NCBI GenBank assembly: GCA_943331855.1 | Contig: CALQNE010000025.1 | Span: 1 to 21,592 of the forward strand | Source of the DNA: Bordetella parapertussis | GTDB lineage: Bacteria; Pseudomonadota; Gammaproteobacteria; Burkholderiales; Burkholderiaceae_B | Length of the DNA: 21,592 nt | Direction of reading: 5' to 3' | Shown here: positions 1-6,997 of the stretch, in pieces | How positions within the stretch are numbered: the first letter of the stretch is position 1 | How the letters are laid out: each line of letters begins with the position of its first letter | Position numbers and translations under genes: made by a program | Notes under the pieces: model-generated | What the model was told of the DNA's origin: nothing | Database searches by the model: none | What the model saw: the letters and a program-made list of their open reading frames with translations, nothing else

Positions 1-951
1 ACGGTAAAAGCTTTTATCCGCATGCCGATTACACCGCCTTCAGTGACCTTGCTGTCTGCGCGTGGCCCCTACGCCGATTTGGTGAAGCTTGCTTATTCGC
101 TGATGCAAAAGCCCTCAGAAGGGCCGATTGCAAACGTTTCGGTGGCGGGTGGTTTTGTGTTTGCAGATGTGCCTAAGTGCGGGATGACGATCACGGTGAC
201 CTCGCGCGGAGACTTGGCTGCAGCTCGTGCTGCTGCGTTAACTGTCGCACGTGCGGCGTGGGCCGATCGTGCACGCTACGTTGCAGATACCGTTGAGGTT
301 GAGCAGGCGGTCAAACTTGCCCGCGCGGGTAAAGCGCCGATGTTATTTGCCGATGTGGCTGACAATCCAGGCGGTGGCGGGCGGGGCAGTACTGCGTGGA
401 TGCTGCAGGCGTTTCACGAGGCGCAGATTCGAGGTGTGGTGCTTGGGGTATTTATTGCCCCCGAGTTAGCTGCCCAAGCGCATACGCTGGGTGAAGGTGC
501 AACGTTTGAGGCGGTATTCAACGCAACCGAACACGAGCATTCAAAACGTTTTTCTGCGCGAGCAAAAATCATTTGTTTGCGTGACGGCTTTCAAACTGGT
601 CGACGCGGCATCATGAAAGATCGTAAATTTTCACTCGGACCGAGCGCCTTGCTCGAGCTAGTTGATTCTGGCTTGCGGGTCGTCGTTGGCACTCTGCGTC
701 GTCAGTTAGCCGAGCCTGTCATGCTTGAAATGCATGGCATCGACATCGCAAAGATTCAATGCCTCATCGTTAAAAGTCGCGGTCACTATCGCGCTGGGTT
801 TGATGAGTTCTTTTCTGATGAACAAATTATTGATGTCGACAGCCCCGGTTTAACCACACCTAATTTAAAGCGTTTAACGTTTAAAGCTTTGCCTAGACCG
901 GTCTGGCCAATCGACGATAACGTAGTTTGGAAAGAACCAGACTGGGCTTAA
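1..951 (+). CDS. MlrC/M81 family metallopeptidase, C-terminal part (5' end outside window)
   Basis: The reading frame is open to base 1 (the codons before the ATG at 22 are all sense), so the true start lies left of the window and the ATG at 22 is probably internal. The visible 316 codons match the back half and C-terminal domain of the M81 family, whose founding member is microcystin hydrolase MlrC, a zinc peptidase of about 490 residues. Family hallmarks seen are ADVADNPGGGGRGST (about residue 110 from the ATG at 22), a KSRGHYRAGFDEFF block and a DVDSPGLTTPNLKRL block before a PRPVWPID ending. The N-terminal zinc-binding domain is not visible. In Burkholderiales such genes are usually catabolic, acting on small amide or peptide substrates rather than microcystin; that is inference. 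It converges with the Bug receptor gene on its right. Family assignment is firm, the substrate is unknown. Confidence 0.85.
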   Translation, partial: TVKAFIRMPITPPSVTLLSARGPYADLVKLAYSLMQKPSEGPIANVSVAGGFVFADVPKCGMTITVTSRGDLAAARAAALTVARAAWADRARYVADTVEVEQAVKLARAGKAPMLFADVADNPGGGGRGSTAWMLQAFHEAQIRGVVLGVFIAPELAAQAHTLGEGATFEAVFNATEHEHSKRFSARAKIICLRDGFQTGRRGIMKDRKFSLGPSALLELVDSGLRVVVGTLRRQLAEPVMLEMHGIDIAKIQCLIVKSRGHYRAGFDEFFSDEQIIDVDSPGLTTPNLKRLTFKALPRPVWPIDDNVVWKEPDWA

Positions 952-1032
952 CGACTGAGCACCCATCAAGACCTAACGATCCCCTAGGAGATGTGGGCAA
1001 AGGGTGTTCAAGCGTTGAAGCCAATGGCTACG

Positions 1033-1052
1033 GTTGCGAAGGTCATCGCAAC
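1033..1052. terminator. Weak hairpin between convergent genes
   Basis: GTTGCGA and TCGCAAC form a perfect 7-bp inverted repeat with a 6-base loop, in the 110-base gap between the convergent M81 and Bug genes. There is no T-tract on either side, so an intrinsic terminator is only possible, not shown. Confidence 0.25.
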
Positions 1053-1061
1053 AGTGGCGTC

Positions 1062-2027
1062 TTAATTCCGCTCTAGATTGATCGCGTCAGCAGTCTTGCG
1101 CCAAGTTGCAAGCTGATCTTTATTGAATTGATCCATCTCGGCGGGCGTAGAGCTCTGAAGCTCAAAGGCAATCGTCCCAAGTTGCTCGCGTACATCTTTG
1201 CGTGCCGCAACGTTTTTCATGGCGAGCGCCACGCGATTCACCACCTCTGTTGATATCCCAACGGGTCCGTATAGGCCACCCCAAGGGCTAATCGACATAT
1301 TTTTGATACCAACTTCTTGTGCAGTTGGCGCAGTCGGCGCCAGAGGACTTCGGTTTGGCAATAAGGTCATCAAGACTCGCACGCGGCCCTCTTCAACCTG
1401 TTGCAGGGCGCCGCCTGGTGTGCCAATCAGCATTTGAACTCGCCCAGCAATCAAATCCGTAGTTGCTGGTGCATCCCCTTTGTAGGGAATATGAACCATA
1501 TCCAGTTTCGTTTCTAGTGCAAATTGTGCTGTCGTAATGATGCTCGTGCCGTTGCCACTGGCATAGTTCACTTTGCCTGGATTCGCGCGAACGTAGGCAA
1601 GAAACTCTGTCATGTTCTTTGCAGGCACCTCGGCGTTAATCATCAGAAAAAAACCGAACTTTCCGACTAACGAGATCGGGGTGAGGGCAGTCAAAGGATC
1701 ATACGGCGGGATTTTACGCATTGTCGGCGCAGCATTCATGCCGGTCGTGGTGGCAAACAGCAGGGTGTAGCCGTCAGGCAACGAATTGATCGCGGCTACG
1801 CCTGCAATCGCACCGTCTGCACCACCTCGATTATCGATAATAATCGGCTGCCCAAGATCTTCAGACAAGGCCTTTGCCACAATGCGAGCCGTCACGTCAG
1901 CGGCGCCCGCAGGAGGAAAGGGAACAATCATCTTAATTGACCGATTGGGATACGACTGTGACCAGCTAGCATTGGGTACTGTCCCAATCACGAGTATCGA
2001 CATTGCGAATATGAGAATTTTTTTCAT
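1062..2027 (-). CDS. Bug/TctC-family tripartite tricarboxylate transporter receptor
   Basis: A 321-residue periplasmic solute-binding protein of the Bug (TctC) family, which captures small carboxylates for TctA/TctB-type transporters. The start is placed at the ATG at 2027 rather than further upstream, because it opens a Sec signal peptide (MKKILIFAMSILVIG..., probable cleavage after about residue 22-24) and follows GGA with 6-base spacing. Family motifs are YPNRSIKMIVPFPPAGAADV at the mature N-terminus, IIDNRGGADG, PDGYTLL, HIPYKGDAPATTDLIAGRV and a late APTAQEVG block that replaces the usual VPTfaEaG. It is the second gene of a minus-strand pair, 91 bases after the lactonase-like gene. No tctA or tctB membrane genes are in the window, so it either shares membrane components encoded elsewhere or acts in sensing. 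Ligand unknown. Confidence 0.9.
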   Translation of the reverse strand: MKKILIFAMSILVIGTVPNASWSQSYPNRSIKMIVPFPPAGAADVTARIVAKALSEDLGQPIIIDNRGGADGAIAGVAAINSLPDGYTLLFATTTGMNAAPTMRKIPPYDPLTALTPISLVGKFGFFLMINAEVPAKNMTEFLAYVRANPGKVNYASGNGTSIITTAQFALETKLDMVHIPYKGDAPATTDLIAGRVQMLIGTPGGALQQVEEGRVRVLMTLLPNRSPLAPTAPTAQEVGIKNMSISPWGGLYGPVGISTEVVNRVALAMKNVAARKDVREQLGTIAFELQSSTPAEMDQFNKDQLATWRKTADAINLERN

Positions 2028-2118
2028 TGTTTTTCCGTTCAAAATATTCTGCGACCAAAGTAGTCGGTACTGCGTGCAGCGTCTACGAGGGTTATCCATG
2101 GCTAATAGGCCTTGCGAA

Positions 2119-3057
2119 TCACCCCCCAAGTGCGCCTTGGGTATTCACATATAACGAATAGATTGAATGTGACGAGGCCATGAACAAGCGATTACGCTTC
2201 AACCCACCAAAGCACAGATTGGCGCAGCGTTCTGGTAACGCGATACGACCAATTATTTTGCCTGAGGGCGAGACAACCATCACGCCATCAAGTTCTGGCG
2301 TACCCATGCCCCAACCACACCAGAGATTGCCATCGATGTCCGCACGTAAACCATCGATGCTGCCAGCACCCGCATCTAGAAACACGCGTCCGTTGGTAAT
2401 CCTGGTGCCGTTATCGACTATGTCGTAAACCTGAATCAAACGATTGGGTGTCGCGCGCGATTCAATGATATAGAGCAGACTTTCGTCTGGCGAAAAGCAC
2501 AAACCATTTGGGCCTTTCAGTTGATCAGTCAACAACGTTGCAACACCTGTGATGCCATCGATACGGTACACAGAGTGCGGTAGTTCGATCGGCGATTTGA
2601 TCCCTTCGTAATTGCCCAAGCTACCAAAGGGGGGATCAGTGAACCAGATCGAACCATCTGACTTTACGACTAGATCGTTAGGTGCATTGAGTTTTTTGCC
2701 CCGAAACGAGTCCATCAGTACCGTAATCGTTCCGTCGTATTCTGTGCGCGTGACGCGCCGTCCGTGTTCACAGCTGACGAGGCGACCTTGGCGATCACGG
2801 GTATGACCGTTGGCCCAGTTCGAGGGCTGGCGAAATACGCTGACCACTCCCGTTTCTTCTTCCCATTTCATGATGCGATTATTCGGGATGTCGCTCCAGA
2901 GTAGATAGCGACCATCGCCAAACCACACCGGGCCCTCAGCCCAGCGAAAGCCAGTTGCCAGACGTTCAACCGAGGCCAAGGCAAGCCGATAGGCGTCAAA
3001 AGACGGGTCTAACGAGATGACGCGAGGATCGGGGTAACGTTCGCTTTCTTCCCACAT
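2119..3057 (-). CDS. SMP-30/gluconolactonase-like lactonase
   Basis: A 312-residue six-bladed beta-propeller enzyme of the SMP-30/gluconolactonase/luciferin-regenerating family, which hydrolyses sugar or aldonic lactones with one divalent metal. The start at 3057 is preferred over the upstream in-frame ATG at 3126 because AGGAG sits 6 bases ahead of it and homologues begin near this point. Expected metal and active-site positions are present: E41 in RWAEGPVWF, N127 in NAPNDLVV, N184 in GPNGLCFSPD and D235 in IDGLRADIDG. The C-terminal ASSHSIYSLYVNTQGA is typical of bacterial gluconolactonases. No signal peptide is seen, so it is probably cytoplasmic. It precedes a Bug receptor on the same strand, suggesting uptake and ring opening of a lactone or sugar acid; the exact substrate is inference. 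Confidence 0.88.
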   Translation of the reverse strand: MWEESERYPDPRVISLDPSFDAYRLALASVERLATGFRWAEGPVWFGDGRYLLWSDIPNNRIMKWEEETGVVSVFRQPSNWANGHTRDRQGRLVSCEHGRRVTRTEYDGTITVLMDSFRGKKLNAPNDLVVKSDGSIWFTDPPFGSLGNYEGIKSPIELPHSVYRIDGITGVATLLTDQLKGPNGLCFSPDESLLYIIESRATPNRLIQVYDIVDNGTRITNGRVFLDAGAGSIDGLRADIDGNLWCGWGMGTPELDGVMVVSPSGKIIGRIALPERCANLCFGGLKRNRLFMASSHSIYSLYVNTQGALGG

Positions 3058-3080
3058 GGCTGGCTCCTGAGTATGTGTAT

Positions 3081-3096
3081 TATTGTTCAAGCAATA
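3081..3096. promoter_or_regulatory. Candidate operator ahead of the lactonase gene
   Basis: TATTGTTCAAGCAATA is a near-perfect 16-bp palindrome (five outer pairs match, the centre is imperfect) lying 24-39 bases upstream of the lactonase ATG. It overlaps a possible minus-strand -10 element, TATATT (3093-3098). Its position suits a repressor site. No regulator gene is present nearby, so the binding protein is unknown. Confidence 0.3.
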
Positions 3097-3180
3097 TACC
3101 TCGTTAAGATACAAATGAGTTAACAAAGCTCTTTCTTAGTCGTATCATCAGCTATCAATGCAGCTCCGTGAAGGCGGTGT

Positions 3181-3191
3181 ATGTCAGACAT
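3181..3191. promoter_or_regulatory. Candidate operator ahead of the hydrolase gene
   Basis: ATGTCAGACAT is a perfect odd palindrome with 5-bp arms, followed at 3198-3203 by TAAAAT, a plausible plus-strand -10 element without a clear -35. The GT-N3-AC core resembles sites of FadR-type GntR regulators, which is only a resemblance. It lies in the divergent region between the lactonase and hydrolase genes. Confidence 0.25.
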
Positions 3192-3239
3192 CATTAATAA
3201 AATAGCCTGATATTTTTTCAACTCTTTTTGATATTCGCG

Positions 3240-4808
3240 ATGCTTTTTACATCTTCAAGAATAACCACACTCAAGACGGTAAGTATCACTTCGCTTGGGT
3301 CGTATCGTTCGGTGCCGTTTGTTCGAATCGAAGGTGAGGCACTAGGCGAGCTCAGTCCAACAGAGGCGATTCCAGATTTGGCTAAAGTGCAGCGCAATGC
3401 GCGCGGCAATATCGACTACAAAACTCGCTTCATCTTAATCGCCCCTGAAAATCCTTTACAAAGTAATGGGGCGCTATTGATCGATATTCCTAATCGAGGC
3501 TTGCCGATTAGTCACGCGTTTTATAACAGTCCGCGTGCGCGGCCGCTTATGATTGGGTCGCTTGACGCAGGCATTGGTTTTTTGCAAGAGCAGGGTTTTA
3601 TGACGCTGGCGGCCCAGTGGGAGCTCGCGCAAGGGATCGAACCACCTTGTTTTGTTGATGACGAGGGTGGCATACGATTTATTGAGGCGACTGGGTTTGC
3701 GGCCGTGCGAGACCTTGCGCGCTATTTGCGCGATAGTCAGCAGCACGACAACCCGCTTTCCGGCGCAGTCAATCGTATCTACGCCGCAGGCTATTCGCAG
3801 ACTTCAAGGTTTTTAAAAAGTTTTTTATTAAATGGTTTTAATGTTGTTGATGGCAAACAAGTCGTTGACGGTTTTCATCTGGTGGGCGGGGCCGCTGGAC
3901 AATTACCTTTAATGGCTTCAGGTGCTGGCCCCGCCTCGGTCGCTAGTAGTACGCCTGCACCGCCTAATCTTGAACATCGCGGCGTGCATGAAGAGCCTTT
4001 CAGTTACGACGAGGTTGTTGCCAAGTTAAAGGCGCGTGGTGAGTCGCCACCTAAAATATTTGTCGCGCATTTTCATATTGACTACATGGGTGGCAGAGCA
4101 TCGTTAACGCGAACGGGTGCCCACGGCACGACTGATATTGCGTTACCGGCCGAAGTGCGGATGTACGATCTGGCAGGGGCCGCACATTTAAATGTGCGCG
4201 AAAAACATAGAGAATGCGAATTGTTGCATGGGCAGTTAGACTGGTCGCCGCCTTTACGCGCGCAGCTTGTCGCGATGCATCAATGGGTCTCAAAGGATAT
4301 CGAACCGCCGCCAAGCTGCTTGATGTCGCTAAGATTGCCCAGAGCAGACGAGTCGGTCTTTTTAGCGCCCCAATATCTGCCAGGCGCAACAGTGCTTGTG
4401 CCCCGTACGGATATTGATGGGAACCCCATTGGAGGCATTCAGGTGCCAGATGTGGCTGTACCGTTAGGTACACATGGGCGTCCGAATGGACCTTCAACGC
4501 TGACTGTTTGTCGGCTAGCGGGCTCTTATCAACCATTCTTTTCACTTAAACAAGAGCGCGAGCAGCACCAAGATCCAAGGTTGTCGCTCGAAGAGCGTTA
4601 TCCGGGCGGGTTAAATCAATATGTTCAACGTGTGCGTGAAGTCAGTGACCAGTTAGTTGTACAACGCTACTTGCTTGCTGAAGATGCCGCTGTGATTGTT
4701 AATGCAGCTGCAGAAGAAACCCTGTTTAAACCGACGCCAACCTTAGCGATTTTTCGGACTCACGGAAACCTTTATCAAAATCATACGAATGGTACGGCGC
4801 AGTCGTAA
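3240..4808 (+). CDS. Large alpha/beta hydrolase-domain protein, substrate unknown
   Basis: A 522-residue protein resembling the large bacterial alpha/beta hydrolase-domain family (Pfam Abhydrolase_10 type). The nucleophile elbow is AAGYSQTSRF with Ser186. The probable catalytic His is H316 in DLAGAAHLNVRE, and an acid is likely in the HFHIDYMGG region. The start is uncertain: ATG at 3240 and TTG at 3228 are in frame, and neither has a clear Shine-Dalgarno sequence. ATG is chosen because the N-terminus then begins just before the conserved region. No convincing signal peptide is seen, so it is likely cytoplasmic. A Bug receptor starts 33 bases downstream on the same strand, making a two-gene transcription unit that may import and hydrolyse an ester or lactone. 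The reaction is inferred from the fold only. Confidence 0.75.
   Translation: MLFTSSRITTLKTVSITSLGSYRSVPFVRIEGEALGELSPTEAIPDLAKVQRNARGNIDYKTRFILIAPENPLQSNGALLIDIPNRGLPISHAFYNSPRARPLMIGSLDAGIGFLQEQGFMTLAAQWELAQGIEPPCFVDDEGGIRFIEATGFAAVRDLARYLRDSQQHDNPLSGAVNRIYAAGYSQTSRFLKSFLLNGFNVVDGKQVVDGFHLVGGAAGQLPLMASGAGPASVASSTPAPPNLEHRGVHEEPFSYDEVVAKLKARGESPPKIFVAHFHIDYMGGRASLTRTGAHGTTDIALPAEVRMYDLAGAAHLNVREKHRECELLHGQLDWSPPLRAQLVAMHQWVSKDIEPPPSCLMSLRLPRADESVFLAPQYLPGATVLVPRTDIDGNPIGGIQVPDVAVPLGTHGRPNGPSTLTVCRLAGSYQPFFSLKQEREQHQDPRLSLEERYPGGLNQYVQRVREVSDQLVVQRYLLAEDAAVIVNAAAEETLFKPTPTLAIFRTHGNLYQNHTNGTAQS
4181..4198. repeat. Perfect 18-bp palindrome inside the hydrolase gene
   Basis: CGCACATTT followed immediately by AAATGTGCG is a perfect 18-bp palindrome with no spacer. 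It lies within the codons for the probable catalytic histidine region (AHLNVR). It may be chance or an intragenic binding site. Confidence 0.6.
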
Positions 4809-4841
4809 TGGTATCGTCTTGAATAATTTCTAGGATTACAA

Positions 4842-5816
4842 ATGAAAAAGATTAGTGTTGGCGTTTTATCGCTCATGATGTTCGTGTGTGGTGCTGAGGC
4901 TTTTGCTCAAAAGTCGACTAGCTATCCAAACCAGCCTATCACGCTGATTGTCGCCTTTAGTGCCGGTGGAGCGGCAGATATTGTGGCGCGCTCAATCGCG
5001 CCGAGACTGTCTGTGTTGTTGAGCACGAGCGTTGTGGTTGAAAATAAGCCTGGTGCCAACGGCAATATTGCGGCGAGCTATGTGGCTAAAGCGCCTGCCG
5101 ACGGCTATACCATTTTGATGGGTTTTCCTGGGCTCGCCAGCAATCCCAGTCTTTACAAAAAAATGACGTACGATCCCGTGCAAGATCTCGCACCACTCAA
5201 GATGTTGGCCAATGCACCAGTGCTGTTAGTCGTTTCGCCGAATCTGCCTGTTCAGTCTGTGGCTGATTTGCTCGCCTTGGCAAAAAACAGCGCCAAACCC
5301 TTGAACTATGGGTCAGGTGGGCAAGGTGCGTCGGGCCATATGGCGGGTGAGCTATTCAAAATGTTGACGGGTATCCAGATGCAGCATGTGCCCTACAAGG
5401 GAGGTGGACCCGCGTTAAATGATTTGATGGGCGGGCAGATTGATTTGATTTTTGATAGCGTGCCCAGCTCTGCGCCCTTGGTGCAAGGCAAAAAAATTAA
5501 AGCACTTGCAATAGCGGGTGAACAGCGCTCAGATACCTTGCCCGAGGTGCCAACCTTCGCACAAAGTGGCTGGCCCGCTTATTACTCAGATACCTGGTTT
5601 GGTGTCTTGTCCCCCAAGGCAACCCCGCTTGATATTCGTATCCGTTTATCCGATGCACTCACGGCCTTGGTCGCAGATCCCGCCGTGATCCTGAGCTTTA
5701 AAAATATGGGTTTGATTCCAAATACAGGCTCGTCAGAGCAGTTTGTAAACTTTTTAGCGCAAGAGCGCGTCAAGTGGGCTGATGTTGTCAAGGCAGCACA
5801 AATCTCACTCGATTAA
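4842..5816 (+). CDS. Bug/TctC-family tripartite tricarboxylate transporter receptor
   Basis: A 324-residue periplasmic receptor with a Sec signal peptide (MKKISVGVLSLMMFVCGAEA, probable cleavage around residues 20-23). Family blocks are YPNQPITLIVAFSAGGAADI, VVVENKPGANGNIAA, ADGYTIL, HVPYKGGGPALNDLMGGQID and LPEVPTFAQSGWP. AGGA lies 7 bases ahead of the ATG. It follows the alpha/beta hydrolase by 33 bases and is almost certainly cotranscribed with it. Its 3' end faces arfB with only 13 bases between the stop codons. It keeps the standard Bug ligand-pocket motifs more faithfully than the receptor at 17748. The ligand is unknown, but the pairing suggests a carboxylated substrate or product of the hydrolase. 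Confidence 0.92.
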   Translation: MKKISVGVLSLMMFVCGAEAFAQKSTSYPNQPITLIVAFSAGGAADIVARSIAPRLSVLLSTSVVVENKPGANGNIAASYVAKAPADGYTILMGFPGLASNPSLYKKMTYDPVQDLAPLKMLANAPVLLVVSPNLPVQSVADLLALAKNSAKPLNYGSGGQGASGHMAGELFKMLTGIQMQHVPYKGGGPALNDLMGGQIDLIFDSVPSSAPLVQGKKIKALAIAGEQRSDTLPEVPTFAQSGWPAYYSDTWFGVLSPKATPLDIRIRLSDALTALVADPAVILSFKNMGLIPNTGSSEQFVNFLAQERVKWADVVKAAQISLD

Positions 5817-5829
5817 GCGTGTACTTCGG

Positions 5830-6234
5830 TTAAAACTCGGCGCGACCGCGCAAGGCTTTTGTTTCAGAAAGCTTTCGCTTTCCTTCGAGGCGCCGCTGCT
5901 TTGAGCCATAGGTCGGTTTAGTCGCGTGGCGCGTTTTAGGCGGGCGTGCCACGCTGTTGACAAGTTCGTTGAGGCGGGTCAGCGCTTCAGCGCGATTCAT
6001 ATCCTGGCTACGATGCGTTTGGGCCTTAATCACAATGGCGCCATCGCGTGTAATTCGATGGTCTTTGAGCGCTAAAAGACGTACTTTGACGTCGGCCGCC
6101 AGCGACGAGGTTGGGATACTGAAGCGTAAATGGATGGCACTTGAAACTTTATTGACATTTTGCCCACCCGCACCTTGTGCGCGAACGGCTGTGATGGTCA
6201 CCTCAGCTTCAGAAATGGAGATTTGAGCGTACAT
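5830..6234 (-). CDS. arfB: Alternative ribosome-rescue factor B (peptidyl-tRNA hydrolase)
   Basis: A 134-residue single-domain release-factor-like protein that frees ribosomes stalled on non-stop mRNAs by hydrolysing peptidyl-tRNA. The catalytic motif is RAQGAGGQNVNK, with GGQ at residues 23-25 near the N-terminus. It is followed by the typical SSAIHLRF, IVIKAQTHRSQDMNRAEAL and a basic tail (KQRRLEGKRKLSETKALRGR). In ArfB/YaeJ that tail enters the empty mRNA channel. Length and order agree with E. coli YaeJ (140 residues), so this is the rescue factor rather than full-length RF1/RF2. The ATG at 6234 has only a weak upstream purine stretch. The gene is head to head with the small GTG-start gene at 6292, with 57 bases between starts. 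Confidence 0.95.
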   Translation of the reverse strand: MYAQISISEAEVTITAVRAQGAGGQNVNKVSSAIHLRFSIPTSSLAADVKVRLLALKDHRITRDGAIVIKAQTHRSQDMNRAEALTRLNELVNSVARPPKTRHATKPTYGSKQRRLEGKRKLSETKALRGRAEF

Positions 6235-6291
6235 TGCGAAACTCAGCGATTGACCTGTAAACTCTATTATCGTTTATTCAAGGAGTCTATC

Positions 6292-6441
6292 GTGGCAAAA
6301 GGTCAACAGAAATCTAGCAAAGAATCAAAAAAACCTAAAAAAGATACGTCGACGCCCAAGCCTGCCTCGGGGTTGACGGACCCGGTTCGTGCGACCGTTG
6401 TAAATACGGTTTACACCCGAATCAAGAACAAAGATAAATAA
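6292..6441 (+). CDS. Small lysine-rich protein, 49 residues
   Basis: A short gene starting at GTG, with a textbook AAGGAG (6280-6285) 6 bases upstream, which is the main reason for this start. An open frame continues upstream to 6160 but would overlap arfB in antisense and lacks a ribosome site. The product begins MAKGQQKSSKESKKPKKD, is strongly basic in its first 20 residues and ends in VVNTVYTRIKNKDK. Small proteins with a similar MAKGQ..KSxKExKKPKK opening are widespread in proteobacteria, usually as hypotheticals; that comparison is from memory. There is no signal peptide or membrane segment. Basic composition suggests contact with nucleic acid or the ribosome, which would suit its arfB neighbour, but this is speculation. 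A terminator follows 23 bases after the stop. Confidence 0.75.
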   Translation: MAKGQQKSSKESKKPKKDTSTPKPASGLTDPVRATVVNTVYTRIKNKDK

Positions 6442-6461
6442 TCTTTTTTAAAATCGACATT

Positions 6462-6505
6462 AAAAAAAGGCATTGTGCATCCTCCAAAGATGCGCAATGC
6501 CTTTT
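6462..6505. terminator. Bidirectional intrinsic terminator
   Basis: A 17-bp stem (left arm 6465-6481, right arm 6489-6505) with one G:T wobble and a 7-base loop lies between convergent genes. On the minus strand it is followed by seven T (6468-6462), a classic terminator for the gene at 6877. On the plus strand only the four T of the stem follow, so termination of the small gene may be weaker. Confidence 0.85.
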
Positions 6506-6529
6506 GACTGAGCGGAGCGTGGTGGCCGA

Positions 6530-6877
6530 TTAAGCCTTGGTCAGAAGCGCTGCGCAAGAGCGAGCGGTTTCTGAGTCAATTTTGGCTGACTCAGGCATTT
6601 TTCCCCAACCGCCTTTTTCAATGTAAGAAGCGCGTGCCCATTCGTCGGCCTTTTTAAGTTCGACTAAGTTGGCTGCAAAGTTCGCATCGCGTTTGAACAT
6701 TTCGGCACAGACCGGGGCGAGAGCTGCCGCGACAGCTTTGTTTGCCTGTGCTTTACCCAGGGTTGCAGCGCCACCCGCTGTTTGCCAATTGGCAAAGCCA
6801 AAGCCGATTAGCGAGATGAGTGCGGCTCCGGCGACTGCGCCCCACAAGGTGGGTTCGGTTTGTGCTGGAAGTTTCAT
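6530..6877 (-). CDS. Small membrane-anchored protein of unknown function
   Basis: A 115-residue protein I do not recognise by family. Residues 11-31 (LWGAVAGAALISLIGFGFAN) form one hydrophobic segment that fits a membrane anchor or uncleaved signal. The rest is a helical, alanine-rich soluble part with two cysteines (C57 and C108) that could pair in the periplasm, and a DEWARASYIEKGGWGKMP block in between. AAAGG lies 5 bases before the ATG, supporting the start. It is monocistronic: a strong terminator follows, and the flavin oxidoreductase diverges upstream. Coding bias looks normal for the window, so it is probably a real conserved hypothetical; its role cannot be inferred from context. Confidence 0.75.
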   Translation of the reverse strand: MKLPAQTEPTLWGAVAGAALISLIGFGFANWQTAGGAATLGKAQANKAVAAALAPVCAEMFKRDANFAANLVELKKADEWARASYIEKGGWGKMPESAKIDSETARSCAALLTKA

Positions 6878-6997
6878 TGGTTGCCTTTAGTTGATCATCG
6901 GAAGGCCGTCCGTGAGCGGTTCAGTCCACTCTACCCCCTAAGTGAGTTTTGGACGCTAGGGTAAACTCGTAGTCCGATCATCTATTGACTATGCAGC

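Noticed and set aside
2028..2129. Longer start for the first Bug receptor (ATG at 2129)
   Set aside because: It would add 34 residues before the signal peptide and overlap the lactonase stop; the ATG at 2027 has a ribosome site and a proper signal sequence.
4051..4545. Minus-strand 164-codon open frame opposite the hydrolase gene
   Set aside because: It lies wholly within a well-supported gene on the other strand, has no recognisable domain or ribosome site, and is explained as an antisense shadow.
6250..6278. Possible promoter TTGACC-17-TTTATT before the small basic gene
   Set aside because: The predicted transcription start would fall inside the ribosome site at 6280-6285, so the match is probably chance; TATTAT at 6265-6270 has no suitable -35.
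6160..6291. Upstream extension of the 49-residue gene to an ATG at 6160
   Set aside because: It would run antisense through the GGQ region of arfB and has no ribosome site, whereas the GTG at 6292 has an ideal one.
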